Source: Dialister histaminiformans (GTDB lineage Bacteria; Bacillota; Negativicutes; Veillonellales; Dialisteraceae). Taken from it: a stretch of DNA of 64,000 nt. The stretch's first letter is position 1. Each line of letters begins with the position of its first letter. Below are positions 40,567 through 49,230 of the stretch, one piece after another. The stretch spans positions 36,087 to 100,086 of the forward strand of contig NZ_FMXA01000007.1 in the NCBI RefSeq assembly GCF_900103425.1, read 5' to 3'. A model generated the notes under the pieces. It had not been told where the DNA came from. It saw only the letters and a list, made by a program, of their open reading frames with translations, and did no database searches. The position numbers and the translations under genes are program-made.

Positions 40567-41625
40567 TTATTCCAGTCTATCGGTCATTCGTTCGGTAAGG
40601 ATATCTATAACACTTTCTGTTGGCATGTCATCGCTGTCATACAAGAGCCCTTTGTGACTCTTCACAATCATGCGATCATAAAGGTTCTGTTTGACAATTT
40701 CCCGGGTAGAGGATAAGAACGCCGCACAGGCCTGATCATGATATGTTTTGGTAATAATACGGGACAGTCCCGGAGCTTTGAGTCGCTGCTGGAGAAAACG
40801 CTGATGGATAGAACGCCAGCTGATACGTTTAGGGCAGGCGCGGAGAATAATCCAGATATCGTAATTGGAAGCATGAAGATCGGAAATCAGGCGCAATACA
40901 GAATCTATATTCAAAAGGGAACACTCATATAGAAGGTGATGACGTTGCCTGATAGCCTCTTTAATCAGAAAATCGGACAGGATGTGTCCTTCTTCTCTGG
41001 TGTAAAAAGGGCAGTACTGCCCATATTTATCCTGCAATTCTTCGTAGCGTGGATGAAAACCACGGAACTTATCGCTGGATGCAATAATTACATCATCCTG
41101 CCATTCATTGACAAACATGCTGGCCATACGGCTTTTTCCTGAGCCTGGCTGCCCGGCCATAATAAACGCCATCGGACGTTTATGGCCGCCTGTTTTGTTC
41201 CATGTGGCAGCAGGCAGTACTTTTTCCTGAAACATAGTCTGTAACTCTTCTTTGCTGCAGGAACCTTCTTTTTCAATAAGTTCTCTGGTTACACGCACAG
41301 GAATATGCAGGGAAAATACCTGATCAGGCATATATTTTCTTTCGATGATATAAGCCTGATGCAGCATTTCAATCTGTTTGTCCATAGGGATATAATACCC
41401 TTTACGCATTTCTATGCGTGCCAGTTCCTGAATCGTATCCAGCCACATGGAATTCAGATAATCTAAATCTGAAAAATCAATAGTATCCCGACTATGAGTA
41501 TTCCATATTAAGTTATAGACTACACGGAATATTTCCGCATTAGTTTCCAGTTGTATTTCAATAGGTGTAATATCAGCAGATTGCTGTAGTTCTCTTATTC
41601 GATGCTCTCCATAGGGCATAGCCAT
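40567..41625 (-). CDS. Zeta-toxin-family P-loop kinase, no antitoxin gene beside it
   Basis: 352 residues; start at ATG 41625 (RBS AAAGGAAG), upstream GTG or downstream ATG 41619 also possible. Residues 1-145 are an unrecognised helical domain. Then IMAGQPGSGKSRMASMFVNEW (Walker A), SSDKFRGFHPRYEELQ and LYECSLLNIDSVLRLI, the zeta-toxin layout (UDP-N-acetylglucosamine kinase family). Basic residues RxxxR in the lid near QRFLQQRLK. No small epsilon-like antitoxin gene is adjacent; the extra N-terminal domain might act in cis. It sits between polC and an autotransporter remnant, suggesting acquisition. Confidence 0.78.
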   Translation of the reverse strand: MAMPYGEHRIRELQQSADITPIEIQLETNAEIFRVVYNLIWNTHSRDTIDFSDLDYLNSMWLDTIQELARIEMRKGYYIPMDKQIEMLHQAYIIERKYMPDQVFSLHIPVRVTRELIEKEGSCSKEELQTMFQEKVLPAATWNKTGGHKRPMAFIMAGQPGSGKSRMASMFVNEWQDDVIIASSDKFRGFHPRYEELQDKYGQYCPFYTREEGHILSDFLIKEAIRQRHHLLYECSLLNIDSVLRLISDLHASNYDIWIILRACPKRISWRSIHQRFLQQRLKAPGLSRIITKTYHDQACAAFLSSTREIVKQNLYDRMIVKSHKGLLYDSDDMPTESVIDILTERMTDRLE

Positions 41626-41675
41626 TACCACTTCCTTTTAGATATCATCATAACAAAGGGAAGTGGTTTTGTCTA

Positions 41676-42572
41676 TTGTTTCGAACAGGACAGGCTTTTC
41701 ATATCAAAGGTAATATAAATAATCGTCGTTCTGTTGACACGCTTCGTCAGCGCAGAGGGAATCTGCGTCAGAGAGGTAAGACTGATGATGATAGCGGAAT
41801 CTGGGTACGCAGTCGCGGCGGCCAGATGGAAGGGGATGGCTGGGATAGCCGGTACAACATTTTCCAGCTGGGCTATGAGTACAGTGATACGGCTGGAAGT
41901 GTTTATGGATTCTTTGGGGAACGCGGCATAGCTTCACCTGATTATGAAACCGGAAGCGGTAAAGAACATACCCTGGCAGGCGGCATATATGGAACCTGGT
42001 ATGGGGATCATGGCCGCTATACAGATATTGTGGCTAAAATTGGTCGTGATGATACAACGATTAATACTTATGGCCCTTATCCGGATAAGGCCAATTATCG
42101 CACAGGGGAACAGAGCCTCAGCATAGAGCATGGGCGGACCCTGTACCGGGGAAAGGATCGGAGCTTCTTCATTGAACCACAGGTACAGCTGGTCCTTGGG
42201 CATCTGAATGATACCTCATATTCCACAGAGCGGGGAACGCATGTGGAACGTGACTCCCTGAATAGTGCGATTGGCCGGCTGGGGATTGTTCTTGGCAAGA
42301 CAAAGGATAATGGAGAACATCCTTATGACTGCTATCTGAAGGCATCCGTACTTCATGAATTCGGAGGCAGCCAGGATATCCACCTGCGGGCAGCCAACGG
42401 AGAAACTCTTGATACCCATTATGACTATGGAGAAACCTGGGTGGAAGTGGGACTGGGAGGAACCTACCGGTTTAATACCAATACCATGGCCTATATGGAT
42501 GTTGAGAGGTCATACAGCAGTAAACTGACAGAAAAATGGCAGATTAACGCAGGCATTTCCTGGCAGTTCTGA
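41676..42572 (+). pseudogene. Autotransporter beta-barrel remnant (5' truncated)
   Basis: The frame encodes about 298 residues matching an autotransporter C-terminal barrel: RRSVDTLRQRRGNLRQR, then SGIWVRSRGGQMEGDG, FQLGYEYSD and a C-terminal NAGISWQF ending in Phe, the BAM-recognition signal. There is no start codon with an RBS, no signal peptide and no passenger; the frame begins at the breakpoint next to the zeta-like gene. It is therefore most likely the 3' part of a disrupted adhesin gene. Expression of a bare barrel is unlikely. Confidence 0.75.
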
Positions 42573-42879
42573 TAAAAATGCAGCATATAACGAGGGATAC
42601 AGTGATTTGAAAAGTTACAAATCGCGTTATCCCTTGTCGCATTTTCTGAAGGCTTATCTGGATAGACAATGACAGGTTGCAGAGGGAAATTTATTTCAGC
42701 TTTTATAGTGGGTTTCCAGAACGGAAGAGAATTGACTCATCTGGGATAAGGGAATAGGTTATCATGTGGAAGTCATAGAAATGTGATATTATATGAAGTG
42801 TGTCATCGGAAGACAGGGAGTCGTCCGGTATACTTGTATACATCATTAAGAAATTACAGGAAAGACAGGGAGTGACAGA
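42573..42879 (+). other. Intergenic region, imperfect hairpin only
   Basis: An imperfect stem-loop (AGGGATACAGTGATTTG with CAAATCGCGTTATCCCT, 42595-42637) follows the autotransporter remnant. Downstream there is AT-rich DNA that should hold the promoter of the next gene (TGTGATATTATATG near 42783). No gene seen. Confidence 0.4.
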
Positions 42880-44298
42880 GTGTTACAGACATTTTTGCCA
42901 TATGTAGTGGTGGCAGCGGTTGTTGCGTTATTTTTTGCATTCTGTTGCCTTATTCTGCTTAAGAATTCAGATAAGGAAACAGAATCTGCACATGGAAGGC
43001 AACGGCATAGAACTAATCATTATAATGAAGCAGAGCATGAGGATTCGGTACAAAAAGAATATGAGTCGGAATTAAAGGAAAGCGCAAAGGAAGCACTTGT
43101 CAGCCAGTCTCAGGATGCGGATAAGACAATCAGCCTGGAAAAAACTCAGGTTTTCCCGAAACATAAGATCAGAACTACGCATTCCACCGTGGATGACAAT
43201 GAAAAGACCAGACTCTTTACAAAAGAAGAATTTACCAGTGTGCAGGATGAAGAACATCCTGCCATGGAAGATACTGAATCTTTCCGTGGGCCTGGATTCC
43301 GAATGGAACCTGAGCCGGAAATCCATGACTCCATCACGGATCCTGCGGAACTGGAAGAATATTTTGTGCGTCATTTCCTGAATCGGTATGGCTCAGTTAC
43401 CAGAACGGTAGCGCAGGACGCAAGAACGGTTACTCATTACCTGATTTCCAATCTGCCGGTTACTTCACCTCGTGAAGCCTGCGATACCTTAAATCATATT
43501 ATGGTCCAGGAAGCACTGCAGAACGCTCAGCGTACCTATGTGATGATGCCTGATGACATTGTCCTGGGCATGGTGAAGGATGCATTCAATGATGTGGCCA
43601 TGGGGAGTCGTTCGGAAACCAGAACCATACTGGCCTATGATTCACTGAAAGCGATGCCCCGTATGGAAATGACCCATTTCCGTTCTCTGGCACTGCTTCT
43701 CCTGTTCCATTATTCACGCAATACCGGTAATGTGAATGCCCGGGCACTTCGTGAATATACACAGAAATATATTACTCCGTTCATTTCCATGCCGCTCCCG
43801 GATGAATACAGCGGATACCAGCAGCTGGAATATCTGTATTGTATTTCCCTGGAAAACAAGGAAGTTCCATTTGGACAGATTCTCCGGGATTCCTATCCAC
43901 TGGTATTCTCTTTCCGCGGGTGCATGAAGAGCGAACTTACTTCCGTATACCCACACTGGAGGCCGGGAATGCTTACGGAAAGCTTATATAATTCCTACTA
44001 TAAGCTGGCGGTTGTGGATGATTCCATGCTTTCCCGTTATTTTGATGAATATGAAATCGATGATTATGCTACACGGAGCAAACTGACCGCGCTCATGCAT
44101 TCCCGTCCGGTTACCTATGACCGCCAGGAAATGCATCATACGCTGGAACGCATAGACAAGGACCTGGCAGTCATGCAGGACATCTGGGACAGCAGTATGC
44201 TCAGAAAATCATCACTTACCCTGATGGGTATGTACATTGCCAGGATTTATATTAGAGAAGCCATTGGGGAAGATTTTGACCTTTCTCACTGGATGTAA
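42880..44298 (+). CDS. Membrane-anchored protein of unknown function
   Basis: 472 residues from GTG 42880, RBS ACAGGGAGTGACA. One N-terminal transmembrane segment (LPYVVVAAVVALFFAFCCLILL), then a long charged, probably disordered region up to about residue 150, then a helical globular domain (LEEYFVRHFLNRYGSVTRTVAQDARTV and onwards to FDLSHWM). No enzyme motif. It could be a family specific to Negativicutes, similar to proteins annotated LPO_1073/Vpar_1526, but I am not sure. It precedes the serine dehydratase genes by 15 bases and may share their transcript. Confidence 0.6.
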   Translation: MLQTFLPYVVVAAVVALFFAFCCLILLKNSDKETESAHGRQRHRTNHYNEAEHEDSVQKEYESELKESAKEALVSQSQDADKTISLEKTQVFPKHKIRTTHSTVDDNEKTRLFTKEEFTSVQDEEHPAMEDTESFRGPGFRMEPEPEIHDSITDPAELEEYFVRHFLNRYGSVTRTVAQDARTVTHYLISNLPVTSPREACDTLNHIMVQEALQNAQRTYVMMPDDIVLGMVKDAFNDVAMGSRSETRTILAYDSLKAMPRMEMTHFRSLALLLLFHYSRNTGNVNARALREYTQKYITPFISMPLPDEYSGYQQLEYLYCISLENKEVPFGQILRDSYPLVFSFRGCMKSELTSVYPHWRPGMLTESLYNSYYKLAVVDDSMLSRYFDEYEIDDYATRSKLTALMHSRPVTYDRQEMHHTLERIDKDLAVMQDIWDSSMLRKSSLTLMGMYIARIYIREAIGEDFDLSHWM

Positions 44299-44313
44299 AA
44301 GGATGGCGTAAAA

Positions 44314-44976
44314 ATGGGGATTTTTGATATTATCGGGCCGATTATGATTGGTCCGTCCAGCTCACATACGGCTGGTGCAGCCCGTATCGGACAGCTGGCA
44401 CGGTTGATTCTGAATGATGAACTTACAGCAGCAGATATTACCCTGTATGGATCCTTTGCCAAAACCGGCCGGGGACATGGTACCGACAAAGCACTGGTGG
44501 CTGGTCTTATGGGGTATGGTCCGGACAGCATTGTAATCCGGAATGCTATTGAAACAGCACGTAAAAATGGAATTAAAATTCACTTTTTCTTTTCAGAAGA
44601 AGATGCGGGGCACCCGAATACAGCCAAAATCCTTGCGTATGGGACAAATGATCGCAAGGTGGAAGTCGTAGGACGTTCTCTGGGGGGCGGACGTGTGATG
44701 ATTACGTCCATCAATGGATACGCAGTGGCGATTACCGGCGAAGAAAATACACTGCTTACTCATCATAAGGATGTACCTGGTATTGTGGCCAGTGTGAGTC
44801 GTGTTCTGGCAGATGAATATGTCAATATATCCAATATGCGCGTGTTCAGAAAGAATAAGGGCGTGGATGCAGTTATGATTATTCATACTGACGATCCTAT
44901 AACCGAAGCATGCAAGCAGAAGATTCTTGCATGTAACCCGAATATAGTAAATGTAATGACATTAAAGAAAGTGTAA
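44314..44976 (+). CDS. sdaAB: L-serine dehydratase, iron-sulfur-dependent, beta subunit
   Basis: 220 residues. IIGPIMIGPSSSHTAGAARIGQLAR is the beta-subunit signature; the C terminus holds an ACT domain (HHKDVPGIVASVSRVLADEYVNISNMRVFR) as in clostridial SdaAB. With the alpha subunit encoded 6 bases downstream it deaminates serine to pyruvate and ammonia, an oxygen-sensitive reaction fitting an anaerobe. Confidence 0.95.
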   Translation: MGIFDIIGPIMIGPSSSHTAGAARIGQLARLILNDELTAADITLYGSFAKTGRGHGTDKALVAGLMGYGPDSIVIRNAIETARKNGIKIHFFFSEEDAGHPNTAKILAYGTNDRKVEVVGRSLGGGRVMITSINGYAVAITGEENTLLTHHKDVPGIVASVSRVLADEYVNISNMRVFRKNKGVDAVMIIHTDDPITEACKQKILACNPNIVNVMTLKKV

Positions 44977-44982
44977 AAAGCG

Positions 44983-45864
44983 ATGAAAAGTTATCATTCA
45001 ATTCAGGAACTGATGGATCTGGCGGATGCAGAAAAAGTCTCACCTGGAATCATTGCGTGCCGCCTGGAAGCCGAAACTTCCGGACGGGCTTATCAGGACG
45101 TATGGAAGCAGATGGATGAAACCATTCCGGTATTCATGAAGTCCATACGCCGCGGCCTGGGGGACCACAGTAAATCAAGGAGTGGACTGGTCGGCGGCGA
45201 CGCGAGAAAGCTGTATGACAAAGAACCGCTGCTGCTGGGACCTCTTGCCAAGAGAGCGGCCGCCTACGCAGTGGCAACAGCAGAAGCGAATGCCAAAATG
45301 ATGTGTATCGTAGCTTGTCCGACAGCTGGCTCCTGCGGTATTGTTCCTGCGGTAGTGGCAGCGGTAGGTGAACATGTAGGGGCCAAACGCTATGATTATA
45401 CCCGTGCGCTGTTTACAGCGGCCGGAATCGGCCATGTGGTTGCGGAAAACGCTTCCATAGCCGGAGCGGTTGGCGGTTGCCAGGCAGAATGCGGCACAGC
45501 GGCTGGTATGGCGGCAGCGGCAGCTATTGATCTGCTGGGAGGTACTACAGAACAGATGAAAAATGCCATTGCTCTGGCATTGAAGAATATTCTGGGACTT
45601 ACCTGTGATCCGGTAGCCGGACTGGTGGAAGTGCCCTGCGTTAAGAGAAATGGATTTGAGGCTGTGCACACCCTGGTGGCTGTAGAAATGGCTATGGCGG
45701 GTATTAAAACACAGATTCCGGTAGATGAAGTAGTCGCTGCTATGGATCAAATCGGCAAACTCATGCCGGTATCCCTCAGGGAAACAAGTCTTGCCGGACT
45801 GGCTGCTACAGAAACCGGAAAGAGAATCGCGGATAAACTGAGCCGGGAGAATAAAGACTATTGA
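44983..45864 (+). CDS. sdaAA: L-serine dehydratase, iron-sulfur-dependent, alpha subunit
   Basis: 293 residues. Contains MMCIVACPTAGSCGIVPAVVAAVGE and LGLTCDPVAGLVEVPCVKRN, the cysteine-bearing motifs that hold the [4Fe-4S] cluster. Length fits the clostridial alpha subunit. Followed by a terminator at 45877. Confidence 0.96.
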   Translation: MKSYHSIQELMDLADAEKVSPGIIACRLEAETSGRAYQDVWKQMDETIPVFMKSIRRGLGDHSKSRSGLVGGDARKLYDKEPLLLGPLAKRAAAYAVATAEANAKMMCIVACPTAGSCGIVPAVVAAVGEHVGAKRYDYTRALFTAAGIGHVVAENASIAGAVGGCQAECGTAAGMAAAAAIDLLGGTTEQMKNAIALALKNILGLTCDPVAGLVEVPCVKRNGFEAVHTLVAVEMAMAGIKTQIPVDEVVAAMDQIGKLMPVSLRETSLAGLAATETGKRIADKLSRENKDY

Positions 45865-45876
45865 TAATATAATAAT

Positions 45877-45915
45877 AAAAAGCTCTGAAGTGGAATACAT
45901 ACTTTAGAGCTTTTT
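45877..45915 (+). terminator. Terminator of sdaAB-sdaAA
   Basis: AAAAAGCTCTGAAG... pairs with CTTTAGAGCTTTTT, T run at 45909-45914. Confidence 0.75.
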
Positions 45916-45977
45916 ATTATGGGAGAAACAGGGCAAACAAAAAGACCACCGGATTACCGATGGTCTTTACAAAAAAA

Positions 45978-46051
45978 TGGAGCGGGTGAAGGGAATCGAA
46001 CCCTCGTAACCAGCTTGGAAGGCTGGCGCTCTACCATTGAGCTACACCCGC
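45978..46051 (-). tRNA. tRNA-Gly (UCC)
   Basis: Minus-strand cloverleaf: GCGGGTG acceptor pairs with CACCCGC, D arm TAGCTCAATGGTAGA, anticodon loop CTTCCAA (anticodon TCC), T arm GGGTTCGATTC, encoded CCA. It is followed directly by tRNA-Pro on the same strand upstream. Confidence 0.93.
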
Positions 46052-46054
46052 ATG

Positions 46055-46131
46055 TGGTCGGAGCAGCAGGATTTGAACCTGCGACCCCTTGGTCCCGAAC
46101 CAAGTGCGCTACCAAACTGCGCTATGCCCCG
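46055..46131 (-). tRNA. tRNA-Pro (CGG)
   Basis: Minus-strand cloverleaf: CGGGGCA acceptor with TGCTCCG, anticodon stem CTTGG/CCAAG and loop TTCGGGA (anticodon CGG), T arm CAGGTTCAAATCCTG, encoded CCA. Three bases separate it from tRNA-Gly, so both are probably in one transcript. Confidence 0.93.
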
Positions 46132-46454
46132 TCAACGTAAATTAGTATAGCAGGCATGAAATTTAATGTCAAATGATTTTGACGAAAAAATCATTGATTC
46201 ACGTAAATTTTCATAAAATGCCATATGGGAGTGGTTAAAATTATCAGTGTTTATCGAATAAAATTCGAATTACCGCATGAAGTATCTGAGTTTCTTATAA
46301 TTAAGGGCTGGTGAGGAAATGGCCTGAAACAGAGGAATCTGACCTCATTTTGTAAATATTCTTCCCCTGTAAATTCATTTTTTCGTATTTTCCTGTATAC
46401 GCTAAAAATGAATTATGATATCATAAGCTAGATACAGGGAGGAGGTGTTACTTT
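46132..46454 (+). other. Intergenic region upstream of scfA
   Basis: AT-rich, no gene. It should hold the divergent promoters for the tRNA pair (minus) and for scfA (plus). The best scfA -10 candidate is TATGAT near 46419, without a good -35. RBS GGGAGGAGGTG lies at 46438-46448. Confidence 0.4.
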
Positions 46455-46613
46455 ATGTCTAGACATATCGTTACTATCAATCATAATTCACTGCAGGATA
46501 CTATGAAGTTTGAAGGTTGTGGTGAATGCCAGACATCCTGTCAGTCCGCATGCAAGACCAGCTGCACAATTGGCAACCTGGCTTGCACCGAACAGCAGCA
46601 GGAAGAAGAATAA
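46455..46613 (+). CDS. scfA: SCIFF ranthipeptide precursor (six cysteines)
   Basis: 52 residues, ATG 46455 with a strong RBS GGAGGAGGTG. Begins MSRHIVTINHNSLQDT and carries six cysteines at 22, 25, 29, 33, 37 and 44 within CGECQTSCQSACKTSC...C, the hallmark of the SCIFF family (six cysteines in forty-five residues). Thioether links from cysteines to neighbouring residues are installed by the radical-SAM maturase encoded next. SCIFF peptides are almost universal in Clostridia; their role is unsettled (signalling proposed). Confidence 0.95.
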   Translation: MSRHIVTINHNSLQDTMKFEGCGECQTSCQSACKTSCTIGNLACTEQQQEEE

Positions 46614-46666
46614 TTTTCCTGACCCGCGCGGATAGGGGATAACCTGTCTGCGGATGTTTGGAGGAA

Positions 46667-46728
46667 TTTATGCGGCGCTTTCTTCAGCGCCGCATAAATG
46701 ATTACTTTGATTCACCATGACGGTGAAT
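46667..46728 (+). promoter_or_regulatory. Tandem intercistronic hairpins between scfA and scfB
   Basis: First hairpin: perfect 13-bp stem TTTATGCGGCGCT/AGCGCCGCATAAA, 6-base loop. Second: ATTCACC/GGTGAAT, 5-base loop (46710-46728). Neither is followed by a T run. They probably protect the scfA transcript end or reduce read-through, giving more peptide than enzyme. Confidence 0.55.
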
Positions 46729-46762
46729 TTCATATATATGAGTTTGGAGGATATTGAGGATA

Positions 46763-48181
46763 ATGAAAAGCAGTGTAGAACCAATGATTCATCGCTTTAA
46801 GCAAAATGGCATGAACATTGTTATGGACGTTAATAGTGCTATTCTTCACGTGGTGGATGATATGACCTACGATGTGCTGGCGGATTATAATGGCACAAAC
46901 AGAGAAGCAGTACATAACCGTCTGGATGGGACTTATAAGGCCAGCGAGCTCGATGAAGACATGGATGAAATTGATGAACTGATTAAACAGAAGATTCTGT
47001 TTGCACCTATGGTAGATAATTATCAGCTGGCTGTATCTGAACGTCCGATTATCAAGGCACTCTGCCTCAATATCGCTCACGACTGCAATCTTCGCTGTAA
47101 ATACTGCTTTGCAGGACAGGGCGGTTATGGCCAGTGGCGCATGCTTATGAGCTTTGATGTGGCACGCCGCGCCGTAGACTTCCTGATTGCGCACAGCGGT
47201 CCGAGAAAGCACCTGGAAATGGATTTCTTCGGCGGAGAACCGCTGATGAACTGGCATGTGGTAAAGCAAACAGTCGCTTATTGCCGTGAACAGGAAAAGA
47301 AGCACAATAAGCTGTTCAAACTTTCCCTGACAACCAATGGTATGCTTCTGGATAAGGAAAAGGTAAAATATCTTACCGATAACCACATCAGCCTGATTCT
47401 GTCTCTGGACGGCCGCAAGGAAATGCATGATGCTATGCGTCCGGGAGTTCATGGGGAAGGAACCTATGATCAGATTCTGAAGAATCTTCAGTACTGCGTA
47501 GCACACCGTAACGGCGAAGAATATTATGTACGCGGCACATTTACCCGCCGCAATATGGATACATTCACCGACGATGTTCTGGATATGATTGATAAGGGAT
47601 TCCCTGCCGTATCCATGGAACCGGTAGTGGGCAATGAAGATGAACCATACGCCATCCGGGAAGAAGACCTTCCGGCAGTAAAGAAGGAATATGAACGCCT
47701 GGCTAATACATTCATTCAGAGAGAAGCGGAAGGAAAACCGTTCTTCTTCTATCATTTCAACATGAATCTCTGGAAGGGCCCGTGCCTCCCAAAGCGTCTT
47801 CGCGGATGCGGCGCCGGTCATGAATATCTGGCTGTAGTTCCTAATGGCGATATCTATCCATGCCATCAGTTTGTGGGCAGAGATGGATACGTTATCGGCA
47901 ATGTATACGAAGGGCTGAAGAACATGAAGATGATGAAGGAATTCAGAGATAATCATGTTCTGAGCAAGCCGGAATGTGTAGACTGCTGGGCTAAGTTCTT
48001 CTGCTCCGGCGGATGCCATGCCAACAATGAATCCTATGCAGGCGATATGCATAAGCCGTATCATCTGACCTGTGAAATTCAGAAAAAGCGTATTGAATGC
48101 GCTATGATGATTCAGGCATACAACAAGATGAACAAGCCAAAGGTTATGAAGCAGCCTGGACTTGAAAAGATGAGATATTAA
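46763..48181 (+). CDS. scfB: SCIFF peptide maturase, radical SAM/SPASM protein
   Basis: 472 residues from ATG 46763 (TTG 46754 also possible; RBS GGAGG and GAGG overlap both). N-terminal RRE-like peptide-binding region (VMDVNSAILHVVDDMTYDVLADY). Radical-SAM motif CNLRCKYC at residues 108-115 binds the SAM-cleaving cluster. SPASM cysteines are in the C-terminal half: LRGCGAGHEYLAVVPNGDIYPC, then CVDCWAKFFCSGGCHANN. It forms thioether cross-links in the scfA product. The pair is separated by 149 bases with two hairpins. Confidence 0.95.
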   Translation: MKSSVEPMIHRFKQNGMNIVMDVNSAILHVVDDMTYDVLADYNGTNREAVHNRLDGTYKASELDEDMDEIDELIKQKILFAPMVDNYQLAVSERPIIKALCLNIAHDCNLRCKYCFAGQGGYGQWRMLMSFDVARRAVDFLIAHSGPRKHLEMDFFGGEPLMNWHVVKQTVAYCREQEKKHNKLFKLSLTTNGMLLDKEKVKYLTDNHISLILSLDGRKEMHDAMRPGVHGEGTYDQILKNLQYCVAHRNGEEYYVRGTFTRRNMDTFTDDVLDMIDKGFPAVSMEPVVGNEDEPYAIREEDLPAVKKEYERLANTFIQREAEGKPFFFYHFNMNLWKGPCLPKRLRGCGAGHEYLAVVPNGDIYPCHQFVGRDGYVIGNVYEGLKNMKMMKEFRDNHVLSKPECVDCWAKFFCSGGCHANNESYAGDMHKPYHLTCEIQKKRIECAMMIQAYNKMNKPKVMKQPGLEKMRY

Positions 48182-48210
48182 TCAGATTAAGCGCTGATTA
48201 ACCATTAAAT

Positions 48211-48264
48211 AAAATACCGTACCCGAAAGAACCCGAACCAGGGAATTTCAGGCACGGTATTTTA
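48211..48264 (+). terminator. Terminator after scfB
   Basis: AAAATACCGT (48211-48220) pairs with ACGGTATTTT (48254-48263), followed by a short T-rich stretch. The loop is long. Confidence 0.6.
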
Positions 48265-48758
48265 TATTGGCACAGGAAGACGGTTATACGTCAGACCACA
48301 GGAAATCGGAAGGGGTTCCAGAGACTATCATATCTGACCGTCTGACGATAAACGTCGGATTTCTGCCTGAGAATCCGATGGCTTCCCTTTCAGAGAAGAA
48401 GCGGTTGAGCTCACGCTCCTTATATAAGAAGTCTTCGGCTTCTGTGCAAAAAAATCGGGCAGGAATCTTTTTTACTCTGGATTTCTGTTTGCATTTCATT
48501 AACCGGATTTTTCCGTTTTATCCTCCTTGCAAACCATATGTTTTGCACAGTCTCGGGCTGAAGACCTGCGGTCCCTGAGCGAAGCTCATCTTCGCTCCTC
48601 CATGTATTCCCCTCCGGTGTAATCTGGCAGGGATTGCACAGCCCAGGGGCAAAGCGGATTTATGCCTTGCCCTTTCTTTTATAATGTTTGCGCCAATAAG
48701 CCAACTAACGTATAATTAAAGAAATAGCTTCTAAATAATTATAAAGGAGGCATTACTA
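48265..48758 (+). other. Long intergenic region with dispersed repeat pieces
   Basis: No convincing gene (a 103-codon frame at 48267 lacks an RBS and has an unprotein-like composition). It contains ACGCTCCT.ATATAAGAA (48413-48430), repeated at 57199-57216, and GAAGACCTGCGG (48560-48571), repeated at 63504-63515. These look like members of degenerate intergenic repeat families. The 3' end holds the promoter of the exported gene cluster. Confidence 0.5.
48688..48716 (+). promoter_or_regulatory. Promoter of exported-protein cluster
   Basis: TTGCGC (48688-48693), 17-base spacer, TATAAT (48711-48716). Located 43 bases before the ATG at 48759, giving a leader of about 35 bases with RBS AAAGGAGG. 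Confidence 0.7.
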
Positions 48759-49217
48759 ATGAAAATCAGTAGAAAAATGAAAAGAGCGGCTACAGGTTGT
48801 CTGGCGGCTGCACTTCTGTGTACAGGTATAATTAACAATGTATCTGCCTTTAATCTGGGCAGTGTTTTAGGTGGGGTAGCTAAAGTTGGAGGAATCAGCT
48901 GGCTGGTAACTCAGTATGGCGATAAAATCAACAGCGCCATCAATTCCGTCATGATGAAGGAAGGTGCTGGAACAAACTATGCAACCAAAGTCGTTCCGAT
49001 TGTCAGTCTTGGCAATAAACAGTACATTGGTGCAGCGCAGGTAATCGGCCCGTCTAAACAGGTGGAAAAGGTTAAGGCCGTAGGGCAGATTCAGATAGCC
49101 TGGAATAGCAGCCTGTTCCGTATTAATGGTCTTATCCCTATGGATAGTGTAAATCCGACATCTTTTTCCAGAGTGCAGGGTGTCGGTGTTTCAGCCAATA
49201 TTGATGTTAAGATTTAA
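48759..49217 (+). CDS. Exported protein of unknown function
   Basis: 152 residues, RBS AAAGGAGGCATTACTA. Signal peptide MKISRKMKRAATGCLAAALLCTGIINNVSA, cleavage likely after VSA. The mature part has a Gly-rich start (FNLGSVLGGVAKVGGISWLV) and a beta-rich second half (IGAAQVIGPSKQVEKVKAVGQIQIAW). I recognise no family. First gene of a three-gene exported cluster with the next starting 14 bases later, so probably periplasmic or outer-membrane linked. Confidence 0.7.
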   Translation: MKISRKMKRAATGCLAAALLCTGIINNVSAFNLGSVLGGVAKVGGISWLVTQYGDKINSAINSVMMKEGAGTNYATKVVPIVSLGNKQYIGAAQVIGPSKQVEKVKAVGQIQIAWNSSLFRINGLIPMDSVNPTSFSRVQGVGVSANIDVKI

Positions 49218-49230
49218 GGAGGCATAATAA

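Noticed and set aside
46730..48064. Minus-strand 444-codon frame
   Set aside because: Antisense shadow of the SCIFF maturase.
48267..48578. 103-codon frame after scfB
   Set aside because: Starts at the scfB terminator, no RBS, and overlaps dispersed repeat pieces.
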